From an uncultured Clostridiaceae bacterium (GTDB lineage Bacteria; Bacillota; Clostridia; Lachnospirales; Lachnospiraceae), in the NCBI GenBank assembly GCA_958441075.1, contig CAUCBQ010000038.1, positions 1 through 14,868 of the forward strand: a DNA stretch of 14,868 bases. The letters are read 5' to 3'. The position numbers were made by a program, and so were the translations under genes. The notes under the pieces are model-generated. The model had not been told where the DNA came from and made no database searches. It saw only the letters and a list, made by a program, of their open reading frames with translations. Below, in pieces: positions 6,406 through 13,927 of this stretch; position 1 is the first letter of the stretch; each line of letters opens with the position of its first letter.

Positions 6406-8268
6406 TTGGAGGCAAAAGACAGAATAAAATTCAGGATCGGATTTTCCAGAATGGAGAAGAAATATGAGTGGAAGGATCATCTGATCTTTATGGGTCTGCT
6501 TTTGGGGCTGGCTGTGTGGGTCAACCGTGGAATCCAGATTAAGGGCCTTTATATGGATGATCTGTATTTTTGGTCCTGCTATGGAGAGCAAAGCTTTCTG
6601 CAGTATGTATTTCCCATGGGAAGCACCCGCTTTCGCTTTCTTTATTATCTGGCAGCCTGGCTGGAAATGGCTGTGGTAGGAAATCATGTGTCATGGTTCG
6701 TTCCCATTAATATCCTTTTAAATGGGGCTTTGGCCTGCTATCTGTACTGGATTGCCTATAAGCTTTCCGGAGCAAAGGCTATTGGATTTTTGGCAGGCGT
6801 CATGTTTTTATCCAGCCGTATGGCATATTACCAGATCGGACAGGTGCTGGGACTTATGGAGACAATGGCCCTGTGGATGGCAGTGGAAATTTTGTGGTGT
6901 CTGTACCGGTATATCAACGAGGACAGCCGGGACAGTCTGTTTTTAAAAGCCTGTCTGCTGTATTTTGGAGTCTGCTTTGTCCATGAGCGGTATATGGTTC
7001 TTTTTCCGCTGCTGCTTCTGGCTCTGATTTCAGTTCGATGCAAACGGCCTGTCTGCATCATGGGAGCTGTTGGGAGCTTTGGTCTGGTTCAGCTGATACG
7101 GGCTTTTACCATCGGTACAGTCCTTCCGGCAGGAACGGGGGGGACTCAGGTGGCAGATACCCTGAATATTTCCCAGGCAATCCGATTTGCCTTCAGTCAG
7201 GCAGCGTATATTTTCGGAGTTAACGCGGGGCCGGAGCACTTAAACGGCTGTCCCTGGGGGCAGAGTCCCCTTTGGGTAAAGCTTCTGGTGCTTCTGGCAG
7301 ATATGGCGGTGCTTGCTGTTGTTCTGGGCTTTTTCGTCATGCTATTTGGAAGAAAAAGGAAAGAAAAGCGGGCCGTTCTCTGGGCTAATGTGCTTTTATT
7401 TGTGGGATTTATTGCATTAAACGTAGCTTCCTCCAGCGTTACCATACGGGTAGAGCTGCGCTGGATCTATGTATCCTTAGCAGGCGCTCTTTTGTTCCTG
7501 TCCTGGATGTACGGACAGCTGACAAAGGGAGTGAAAAAGGAGCTTTACCTGAAGCGTCTCTGGCCCTGGGGGGTGCTCTTTGGAGCCTACGTTCTTCTTA
7601 TGCTTCCGGCAGAGCTCTTTTACAGAAGCTGCTATCCCAGACTGTATCTCTGGCCGGATCAGCTGCGTTATAATTCTCTGGCTGAGGAAACGTATGAGAA
7701 GTATGGGGACGATATTTTTGGAAAAACCATCTATATCATGGGAGACAGCTATGAAATGAGTGATTTTACAGCCAGAACCTTTTTCAAGGTATATGACAAA
7801 AAGAGACTGGCTGAGGGAACTCAGGTAAAGAAGATTGAAAGCATCCGCGATATTGGACTGGTGGATGACAGTATGCTGGTGCTGCGGGAGGACCCGGAGC
7901 ATAATGGTTTTCAGGATATTACAGAGTTTGTAAGATCCTTAAAGCTTAAGGCAGATTACGGTTATTATGAGGACGGCTGGATGGATGAACACGCTTCCCT
8001 GACTGTGATGGCAGGAGAAGAAGGAATTATTGATCTGGAGATCATGTATCCAGGCATTATGAGCGGCGGGGAGATGATTACCATTACAAAGGATCAGGAG
8101 GAACCCCTGAAGCTTCCCGTTCATTCCAGTGTGGTGGACGCCCGTCTTACAGCCAGTCCCTGGCAGCTGGTGCACTTAACCTTTGATTATAATTTCCATA
8201 TGCAGAATGCACAGGAGCAGAGAGGAGAAGACCGTCTGGCGGCCATTGTCCATATCTCGGCGGAATAG
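6406..8268 (+). CDS. Polytopic membrane protein, probable GT-C-type glycosyltransferase with outer C-terminal domain
   Basis: A 620-residue membrane protein read from TTG 6406. The N-terminus is short, charged and cytosolic, and the first helix lies at about 25-42. Straight after it comes KGLYMDDLYFWS at 46-57. An Asp-Asp pair just after the first membrane segment is the GT-C arrangement, as in PMT/ArnT/YfhO-like enzymes that take sugar from polyprenyl phosphate on the outer face. About ten further helices run to residue 406, including a stretch with FVHERYMVLFPLL. The last 214 residues are soluble. The part from about 407 to 530 is mixed alpha/beta (KTIYIMGDSYEMSD), and the final 90 residues look beta-rich, like a small carbohydrate-binding sandwich. 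It sits between two other large membrane proteins with no obvious close similarity to either. Substrate unknown. Confidence 0.68.
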   Translation: MEAKDRIKFRIGFSRMEKKYEWKDHLIFMGLLLGLAVWVNRGIQIKGLYMDDLYFWSCYGEQSFLQYVFPMGSTRFRFLYYLAAWLEMAVVGNHVSWFVPINILLNGALACYLYWIAYKLSGAKAIGFLAGVMFLSSRMAYYQIGQVLGLMETMALWMAVEILWCLYRYINEDSRDSLFLKACLLYFGVCFVHERYMVLFPLLLLALISVRCKRPVCIMGAVGSFGLVQLIRAFTIGTVLPAGTGGTQVADTLNISQAIRFAFSQAAYIFGVNAGPEHLNGCPWGQSPLWVKLLVLLADMAVLAVVLGFFVMLFGRKRKEKRAVLWANVLLFVGFIALNVASSSVTIRVELRWIYVSLAGALLFLSWMYGQLTKGVKKELYLKRLWPWGVLFGAYVLLMLPAELFYRSCYPRLYLWPDQLRYNSLAEETYEKYGDDIFGKTIYIMGDSYEMSDFTARTFFKVYDKKRLAEGTQVKKIESIRDIGLVDDSMLVLREDPEHNGFQDITEFVRSLKLKADYGYYEDGWMDEHASLTVMAGEEGIIDLEIMYPGIMSGGEMITITKDQEEPLKLPVHSSVVDARLTASPWQLVHLTFDYNFHMQNAQEQRGEDRLAAIVHISAE

Positions 8269-8307
8269 GGACAGAAGAAAAGCAGGGAGTTTTGGAGGAA
8301 AGAGATC

Positions 8308-9780
8308 ATGAAGGCAGAAACAAACAGAAGAGACTTATACAGAAAGGCGCTCTGCCTTCTGATTCCCGCAGCGGGGCTGATATTTCTTTTATGGTATATT
8401 AAAAATTCTACCTGTGATGTGATTTATTCGGATTATATCCGTCTGGTAAACAGCTATCTTCCGGATATTTATAATCCGGACCGCTTTTTTGTACCCGATG
8501 TCCTTACCAGAATTCCCATCAACTATCTGGGCCGGATCATCAATGTGGAGCTGTTTGGTTTTTCAATTACCTTTGACCGTGTTCTTGGAGCAGTAAGCCT
8601 GGCGCTTGCAGCCTGGGTATTCAGCCTGTATTTCATACGCCGGAAGCTGGGGATCATATGGTTTTGCCTTGCAATGGCTGTGATGTTCAGTCTGAATAAA
8701 TGGGAGATGCTTACAAATGGAAGCGGCTGGTCCCACTTTTTCGCCTTTGCCTGCTTCTATTATCATGAACTGGTCTTTGACCGGGTGTGGACGGGACAGG
8801 AGAAAAAAGGCGATCCCCTTCGTCTGATCCTGCTGCCTGTTTTTATTATTCTGGGAACTGCCGGTCCCTACTGCGCGATTTATAGTGTGGTAATGATTCT
8901 GGCTTCCGGAGCGGGAATTGTGAGAGATCTGTGCAGAAAAAAGCCGGACCGGGCGCACAGGGGCATAAAAGGACAGGAGAGAACAAAAGCGTTCGGCAGA
9001 GAGTCATTCAGGTATCTGGTTTTTCTTCTGGCTGTTTTGATCCCTCTTCTGCTGTACATTCTCAGCAATTCCTTTGCTGTGGAGGAGCACGCCGGAGCTA
9101 CGGGCCGTTCTCTGGGAGCCCTTTTGGCGGATGCGCCTTCATTTCCGGTGCGTTTTCTTTTAAAATCCCTGGCAGGAATGCTGGTGGGGGGAGAAGAGCT
9201 GCTTTTGTGGATTTCAGAGGGAAAAATCACGGATTTCTTCTGCTATCTGCTGGGTTTTTTTGTGGCAGCGGGTTATCTGTGGGCCCTGTGGCTTAATCTG
9301 CGTCACAGGATCTATGAGCGAACTCTGTTTCCCATGATGCTTCTTACGGGAGGAGCCTTAAACCACGTTCTGATTTTTCTTTCCAGATATATTTTTGAGA
9401 AGGAAAACTATGCTTTAAGCTCCCGGTATGCTCTCCAGTTTCAGGTGGGGATTTTGGGGATTATTCTGACCTTTGCTCTGACAGTACAGATGAAAAGGGG
9501 GATTTGTACAGCCAGCCGGATCTTTGGGGCCGTATTCTGTATTGCAATCCTTCTGGGAAATGGTTATACTACATATCGTGAGATAGAAAAAGCGCCTTAT
9601 CGGGAAGCCCGGTTTGAAGCTATGAGGGAGCTTGCACCCCTTATGCCCCATCTGACCGATGAGGAGATGATGGAAATGGAACCTTCAGCCCCGGACCTTT
9701 ATGAATATCGAAAGGGAACGGACAGGCTGCGAAAGGCATTTGAGATATTGGAAGAGAATCATTTAAACGTATTCCGCTAA
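8308..9780 (+). CDS. Polytopic membrane protein of unknown function, possibly GT-C-like
   Basis: A 490-residue membrane protein with a short charged N-terminus, a first helix at about 14-30, and then an outer loop containing CDVIYSDYIRLVNSYLPDIY around 36-55 with Asp42 close to the membrane. The position of this acidic, Tyr-rich loop resembles the donor site of GT-C transferases, but the motif is weaker than in the two preceding proteins. About nine or ten further helices follow, with a basic cytosolic loop (RKKPDRAHRGIKGQERTK) in the middle. The C-terminal 70 residues are soluble and rich in Glu and Met. The ATG start follows GGAGG at 8294-8298 at nine bases. A flippase or polymerase role (Wzx or Wzy type) is an alternative, although about ten helices and a first-loop acidic patch fit a transferase slightly better. 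I do not recognise a specific family. Confidence 0.6.
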   Translation: MKAETNRRDLYRKALCLLIPAAGLIFLLWYIKNSTCDVIYSDYIRLVNSYLPDIYNPDRFFVPDVLTRIPINYLGRIINVELFGFSITFDRVLGAVSLALAAWVFSLYFIRRKLGIIWFCLAMAVMFSLNKWEMLTNGSGWSHFFAFACFYYHELVFDRVWTGQEKKGDPLRLILLPVFIILGTAGPYCAIYSVVMILASGAGIVRDLCRKKPDRAHRGIKGQERTKAFGRESFRYLVFLLAVLIPLLLYILSNSFAVEEHAGATGRSLGALLADAPSFPVRFLLKSLAGMLVGGEELLLWISEGKITDFFCYLLGFFVAAGYLWALWLNLRHRIYERTLFPMMLLTGGALNHVLIFLSRYIFEKENYALSSRYALQFQVGILGIILTFALTVQMKRGICTASRIFGAVFCIAILLGNGYTTYREIEKAPYREARFEAMRELAPLMPHLTDEEMMEMEPSAPDLYEYRKGTDRLRKAFEILEENHLNVFR

Positions 9781-9781
9781 T

Positions 9782-9786
9782 GGAGG
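9782..9786 (+). promoter_or_regulatory. Ribosome binding site setting the rfbF start at ATG 9794
   Basis: GGAGG lies seven bases before ATG 9794. A TTG directly upstream at 9791 is in frame but only four bases from the site, so the ATG giving MKVVILAGG is preferred; this is also the usual N-terminus of the family. Confidence 0.65.
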
Positions 9787-9793
9787 AGATTTG

Positions 9794-10591
9794 ATGAAAG
9801 TTGTAATATTAGCAGGGGGCTTCGGCACCCGGATCAGTGAGGAAAGCCATTTAAAACCAAAGCCCATGATTGAGATCGGCGGAAAGCCGATTATGTGGCA
9901 CATTATGAAGTATTATTCCGAATTCGGATACCATGATTTTGTGATCTGTCTGGGATATAAGCAGTATGTGGTAAAGGAGTTTTTTGCCGATTACTTCCTT
10001 CATACCTCAGATGTGACATTTGATCTGGCTAATAACCGGATGGAGGTTCACAACAATTATTCTGAGCCATGGAAGGTAACGCTGGTGGATACGGGTCTTA
10101 ACACCATGACCGGAGGCCGTGTGAAACGGATTCAGCCTTATATCGGAAATGAGCCCTTTATGCTTACATATGGGGATGGAGTTTCGAATGTGGATTTAAA
10201 GGCTCTGGTGGATTTCCACAAATCCCACGGAAAGATTGCCACTATTACTACAGTGAATCTGGGCCAGTCAAAGGGAGTTTTAAATATTGATGAAAATGAC
10301 AGCGTGCTTTCCTTCCGGGAAAAGGACGATAACGACGGCGCGTTGATTAACGGCGGCTTTATGGTGTTAAATCCGCAGGTTTTCGACTATTTAAAGGACG
10401 ATACCACTGTTTTTGAGAGAGAGCCTATGGAACGGCTGGCGGCAGAGGGACAGATGAAATCCTTCTATCACAGCGGATTCTGGCAGTGTATGGATACCCA
10501 GAGAGAGATGAAGAAGCTGGAGGCTCTGTGGCAGTCGGGAAATGCTCCCTGGAAAATATGGAAGGATGAGAGAAAGGATCTTAAACCATGA
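9794..10591 (+). CDS. rfbF: Glucose-1-phosphate cytidylyltransferase
   Basis: Makes CDP-glucose from glucose 1-phosphate and CTP, the entry step to CDP-3,6-dideoxyhexoses. The protein begins MKVVILAGGFGTRISEES; the GGFGTR loop is at residues 8-13 and LKPKPMIEIGGKP at 20-32 holds the phosphate-binding Lys23. WHIMKYYSEFGYHDFVIC and GYKQYVVKEFF are highly typical of RfbF. The metal-binding Asp is in TYGDGVSNVD near residue 128. At 265 aa it matches the usual RfbF length of about 257 aa and is longer than HddC at the other end of the cluster. Its last bases overlap the rfbG start in an ATGA arrangement, so the two are translationally coupled. Cytosolic, with no membrane segment. The family match is strong by eye, and the following rfbG and rfbH confirm it. 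Confidence 0.95.
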   Translation: MKVVILAGGFGTRISEESHLKPKPMIEIGGKPIMWHIMKYYSEFGYHDFVICLGYKQYVVKEFFADYFLHTSDVTFDLANNRMEVHNNYSEPWKVTLVDTGLNTMTGGRVKRIQPYIGNEPFMLTYGDGVSNVDLKALVDFHKSHGKIATITTVNLGQSKGVLNIDENDSVLSFREKDDNDGALINGGFMVLNPQVFDYLKDDTTVFEREPMERLAAEGQMKSFYHSGFWQCMDTQREMKKLEALWQSGNAPWKIWKDERKDLKP

Positions 10592-11646
10592 CGATAGAGG
10601 AATTAAAGGGATTTTATGGAGATAAAAGGGTTCTGGTTACCGGACATACCGGCTTTAAGGGTTCCTGGCTTACCCGCATTTTAACCCTTGCAGGGGCGCA
10701 GGTTACAGGCTATTCCCTGACTCCTCCTACAGATCCCAGCCTGTTCGGGATTGCCGGTCTTAAGGATACCATGAAAAGCGTCATAGGCGATATCCGCGAT
10801 CTGGAACATTTAAGCCGCGTATTTGAGGAAGTACAGCCGGAAATTGTATTTCATCTGGCAGCCCAGCCCATTGTGCGTGAATCCTATAAGGAGCCGGTTT
10901 ATACCTATGAGACAAATGTAATGGGTACGGTAAACGTATTAGAGTGCGTCCGCCGGACAGAAAGCGTGCGCTCCTTTTTAAACGTGACTACGGATAAGGT
11001 TTATGAGAACCGGGAGTGGGAGTACGGCTACAGAGAGAGCGATAATCTGGACGGATATGATCCCTACTCCAACAGTAAATCCTGCTCTGAGCTTGTGACC
11101 CACAGCTATAAAAAATCCTTTTTTGAGGATGGACGCTGTGCCATTTCCACAGCCCGTGCGGGGAATGTGATCGGAGGCGGTGATTTTGCCGTGGACCGGA
11201 TTATTCCCGACTGCGTGAGAGCGGCTGCGGCAGGAAAGACCATTATTGTCCGCAATCCCTATTCCACCCGGCCCTATCAGCACGTGATGGAGCCTCTGGC
11301 AGTCTACCTGACCATTGCCATGAAACAGTATGAGGACAGAAGGTTTGAGGGCTGTTACAATGTGGGTCCGGATGATAAGGACTGCGTGACAACAGGGGCG
11401 CTGGCAGATCTGTTCTGTGCAGCCTGGGGACAGGGACAGACCTGGGAGAATCGCTGGGCAGGCGGCCCTCATGAAGCGAATTTCCTGAAACTGGACTGCT
11501 CAAAAATTAAGCATACCTTTGGCTGGTTTCCAAGATACGATGTAAGGGAAGCAGTGGAAAAAACCGTGGAGTGGTCAAAGGCATATCTGGAGGGAGCGGA
11601 TATGACAGAGGTGATGGATCTCCAGATCCGTGAATTCTTTATATAA
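10588..11646 (+). CDS. rfbG: CDP-glucose 4,6-dehydratase
   Basis: An NAD-dependent short-chain dehydrogenase/reductase-type dehydratase converting CDP-glucose to CDP-4-keto-6-deoxyglucose. The dinucleotide-binding loop VTGHTGFKGSW is at residues 17-27. GDIRD at 67-71 binds the adenine side. FHLAAQPIVRESY at 88-100 and NVTTDKVYEN at 132-141 are hallmark RfbG segments, with the catalytic Thr-Asp-Lys in the latter. The SDR pair is Tyr160 and Lys164 in YSNSK. ARAGNVIGGGDF and RPYQHVMEPL follow in the expected order. At 352 aa the length is normal (about 357 aa). It overlaps rfbF by four bases (ATGA), and AAAGGA at 10573-10578 within rfbF serves as its ribosome site. Cytosolic. The product can feed the RfbH branch encoded next or simple 4-keto reduction. 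Confidence 0.95.
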   Translation: MTIEELKGFYGDKRVLVTGHTGFKGSWLTRILTLAGAQVTGYSLTPPTDPSLFGIAGLKDTMKSVIGDIRDLEHLSRVFEEVQPEIVFHLAAQPIVRESYKEPVYTYETNVMGTVNVLECVRRTESVRSFLNVTTDKVYENREWEYGYRESDNLDGYDPYSNSKSCSELVTHSYKKSFFEDGRCAISTARAGNVIGGGDFAVDRIIPDCVRAAAAGKTIIVRNPYSTRPYQHVMEPLAVYLTIAMKQYEDRRFEGCYNVGPDDKDCVTTGALADLFCAAWGQGQTWENRWAGGPHEANFLKLDCSKIKHTFGWFPRYDVREAVEKTVEWSKAYLEGADMTEVMDLQIREFFI

Positions 11647-11674
11647 TCATGGGATATTTTCATGAAATCAAATC

Positions 11675-11681
11675 GAGGAGG
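11675..11681 (+). promoter_or_regulatory. Ribosome binding site that shortens rfbH
   Basis: GAGGAGG lies ten bases before ATG 11692. It falls inside the reading frame that would start at ATG 11662, which itself has no good site upstream. This indicates that the ten residues encoded before 11692 are not translated. Confidence 0.75.
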
Positions 11682-11691
11682 AAACATAATC

Positions 11692-13038
11692 ATGTTTGAA
11701 CATATGACCGAAGAACAGGCAAGAGCGCAGATTTTAGAGCAGGTAGCCGGATACTGCGATACCTTTCATAAAAAGGCTCCATACAGGGAAGGCGACAGGA
11801 TTCCCTATGCATCCCGTGTGTACGATCATGAGGAAATGGTAAATCTGGTGGACAGCGCTCTGGAATTCTGGCTGACCTCCGGACGGTATACGGATGAATT
11901 TGAGAAAAAGCTGGCAGGCTATCTGGGAGTAAAATACTGCTCTCTGGTAAATTCCGGCTCCTCTGCAAATCTTCTTGCTTTTATGACCCTGACGTCTCCG
12001 CTGCTGGGAGACCGCCGCATTAAAAGAGGTGACGAGATTATCACTGTAGCCTGCGGCTTTCCTACTACAGTAGCTCCGGCTATCCAGTACGGGGCAGTTC
12101 CGGTGTTTGTGGATGTGACGATCCCGCAGTATAATATTGACGTAACCATGCTGGAAGCAGCCCGGTCCGAAAAGACAAAAGCTGTGATGATTGCCCACAC
12201 CCTTGGAAATCCCTTTGACCTGCGGGCGGTAAAGGCATTCTGTGACAGGTACGGCCTGTGGCTGGTAGAGGATAACTGTGATGCCCTGGGAACCCAGTAC
12301 ACCATGGAGGAAGAGGGAAGCGAGGTTACAAGATTTACCGGAACCATCGGAGATATCGGCACTTCCAGCTTTTACCCGCCTCATCATATGACTATGGGTG
12401 AGGGCGGAGCCGTGTATACGGACAACGGTCTTTTAAACCGTATTATGCGTTCCTTCCGTGACTGGGGCCGTGACTGCGTATGTCCTTCCGGCCGCGACAA
12501 TATGTGCGGACACCGCTTTGACCGTCAGTACGGTGAACTGCCTCTGGGATATGATCATAAATACGTATATTCCCATTTAGGCTATAATTTAAAGGCTACG
12601 GATATGCAGGCTGCCATCGGCTGTGCGCAGCTTGACAAGTTTCCATCCTTTGTGGAGCGCCGCCGCCATAATTTTGACCGCTTAAAGGCTGCTCTGGCAG
12701 GCACAGAGGACAAGCTGATTCTTCCGGAAGCCTGCGAGCACGCAAGACCCAGCTGGTTTGGATTCCTGATTACCTGTAAGGAGGGCACAGACCGCAACCG
12801 TGTGGTTCAGTATATTGAGAAAATGGGTGTTCAGACCCGGATGCTTTTTGCAGGAAACCTGGTAAAGCACCCCTGCTTTGACGAGATGAGAAGGTCAGGA
12901 GAAGGCTACCGGATTGTGGGAGATCTGGAAAATACGGACAGGATACTTAAAGATACATTCTGGGTAGGCGTATATCCCGGTATGACGGACGAGATGATCG
13001 ACTATATGGCAAAGACCATCCGTGAAGCCATTGTCTGA
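11692..13038 (+). CDS. rfbH: CDP-6-deoxy-D-xylo-4-hexulose 3-dehydratase (E1)
   Basis: A PMP- and iron-sulfur-dependent 3-dehydratase that removes the C3 hydroxyl of CDP-4-keto-6-deoxyglucose, the committed step to CDP-3,6-dideoxyhexoses. The fold is that of DegT/DnrJ/EryC1 aminotransferases, with SGSSANLLA at 88-96, VEDNCDALGT at 192-201 and GEGGAVYT at 236-243. In SFYPPHHMTMGEGG the lysine that would bind PLP is replaced by His231, the hallmark of E1. Cysteines for a [2Fe-2S] cluster are present at 262, 264 and 272 (spacing X1, X7), plus Cys196 in the EDNC motif. From ATG 11692 the protein is 448 aa; E1 is about 437 aa. A longer start at 11662 lacks ribosome-site support. A reductase partner (RfbI/AscD, E3 type) is needed for activity in known systems and is not in this window. 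Confidence 0.93.
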   Translation: MFEHMTEEQARAQILEQVAGYCDTFHKKAPYREGDRIPYASRVYDHEEMVNLVDSALEFWLTSGRYTDEFEKKLAGYLGVKYCSLVNSGSSANLLAFMTLTSPLLGDRRIKRGDEIITVACGFPTTVAPAIQYGAVPVFVDVTIPQYNIDVTMLEAARSEKTKAVMIAHTLGNPFDLRAVKAFCDRYGLWLVEDNCDALGTQYTMEEEGSEVTRFTGTIGDIGTSSFYPPHHMTMGEGGAVYTDNGLLNRIMRSFRDWGRDCVCPSGRDNMCGHRFDRQYGELPLGYDHKYVYSHLGYNLKATDMQAAIGCAQLDKFPSFVERRRHNFDRLKAALAGTEDKLILPEACEHARPSWFGFLITCKEGTDRNRVVQYIEKMGVQTRMLFAGNLVKHPCFDEMRRSGEGYRIVGDLENTDRILKDTFWVGVYPGMTDEMIDYMAKTIREAIV

Positions 13039-13061
13039 TAGGAACGGAGGTCAGTCACAGT

Positions 13062-13904
13062 ATGGCACAGGCATACGATATGACAAAGGTCCACAAGGCC
13101 AATTTAAAGATATTAAAGGAGCTGGACCGGATCTGCAGAAAATATAAGATCCGGTATGCTCTGGATGCGGGAACCTTAATCGGCGCAGTGCGCCATAAGG
13201 GTTTTATTCCCTGGGATGATGATGCGGATGTGGTGCTGGTCCGAAGTCAATATGAGGCATTAAAAAAGGTTATAAAAAGAGAGCTTCCTGATACAATGGA
13301 GCTTTTAGAGCCGGACAGCTACCGGGGCGGACGGGCATTTTATGATTTTACTCCCCGTATTATCTACAAAAACAGCCAGGTTCATCCGGACAGCGACAGG
13401 ATGGATTATTATGAGGGTAAGCTGAATCATCTGTGGGTCGACCTGTTTATTCTGGATAAGCTTCCTGAGGGAAAGGCCGCCTCTGAGCTTACGCGTTTCA
13501 TCCACAAGGCCATTTACGGTCTGGCTATGGGACACCGCCATGATCTGGATTACAGCAAATACAGCCTGCTCCATAAGGTTTTTGTGGGAGGACTTGCCAC
13601 AGCCGGAAAGCTGATTCCTTTAAAATGGATCATTTCCATGCAGAAATGGGCTGCTCTGAAAGACCGGAAGAGCAAAGGAAACAGGTGGTATTACAGCAAT
13701 TACCAACCGGATTATCTCTATGTAACTCTGGAGGATGACTGGTGCACCAGGACGGAGGACGCGCCTTTTGAGGATACGGTTCTGATGATTCCAAAAGGGT
13801 ATCATCAGGTACTTACAGAGGTTTACGGCGACTATATGCAGCTTCCTCCTGAGGATAAGCGGGTGCCGACCCATTCCAGCCAGCAGATCCGGGTATTTGA
13901 CTGA
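13062..13904 (+). CDS. LicD-family phosphotransferase
   Basis: A cytosolic nucleotidyltransferase-fold enzyme of the LicD family. Members transfer phosphocholine from CDP-choline to teichoic acids or LPS, and others transfer sugar-phosphate-like groups. The core motif is plain: YALDAGTLIGAVRHKGFIPWDDDADVV at residues 32-58, with the metal-binding Asp52/Asp54 and the GTLLG-like loop at 37-41. The C-terminal LicD segment is also present: GYHQVLTEVYGDYMQLPPED around 246-265. At 280 aa it has the family's normal length and no membrane helix. The ATG start follows GGAGG at 13046-13050. It sits between rfbH and a polyprenyl-phosphate transferase. No choline uptake, kinase or cytidylyltransferase genes (licA-C type) are nearby, so phosphocholine as substrate is only one possibility; the donor is unknown. 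Confidence 0.88.
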   Translation: MAQAYDMTKVHKANLKILKELDRICRKYKIRYALDAGTLIGAVRHKGFIPWDDDADVVLVRSQYEALKKVIKRELPDTMELLEPDSYRGGRAFYDFTPRIIYKNSQVHPDSDRMDYYEGKLNHLWVDLFILDKLPEGKAASELTRFIHKAIYGLAMGHRHDLDYSKYSLLHKVFVGGLATAGKLIPLKWIISMQKWAALKDRKSKGNRWYYSNYQPDYLYVTLEDDWCTRTEDAPFEDTVLMIPKGYHQVLTEVYGDYMQLPPEDKRVPTHSSQQIRVFD

Positions 13905-13911
13905 ATATGAT

Positions 13912-13918
13912 AAAGGAG
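13912..13918 (+). promoter_or_regulatory. Ribosome binding site for the TTG start of the last gene
   Basis: AAAGGAG lies nine bases before TTG 13928. An in-frame ATG at 13907 is only two bases after the licD stop and has no visible ribosome site; it would add seven residues. The TTG is favoured but the ATG cannot be excluded. Confidence 0.6.
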
Positions 13919-13927
13919 AACCATCCT

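Noticed and set aside
6040..6687. Antisense open frame of 215 residues across the junction of the first two membrane protein genes
   Set aside because: It covers the clear ribosome site and start of the 620-aa gene and the end of the 794-aa gene, and has no family features.
10978..11472. Antisense open frame of 164 residues opposite rfbG
   Set aside because: Shadow of a fully supported dehydratase gene; no independent start signal.
11662..11691. Upstream ATG giving a ten-residue longer RfbH
   Set aside because: The ribosome site GAGGAGG lies inside this stretch and points to ATG 11692; the extra residues read through the site itself.
11734..12387. Antisense open frame of 217 residues opposite rfbH
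   Set aside because: It lies wholly within a strongly conserved gene on the + strand, has no ribosome site or recognisable motif, and its composition is that of a codon-shadow.
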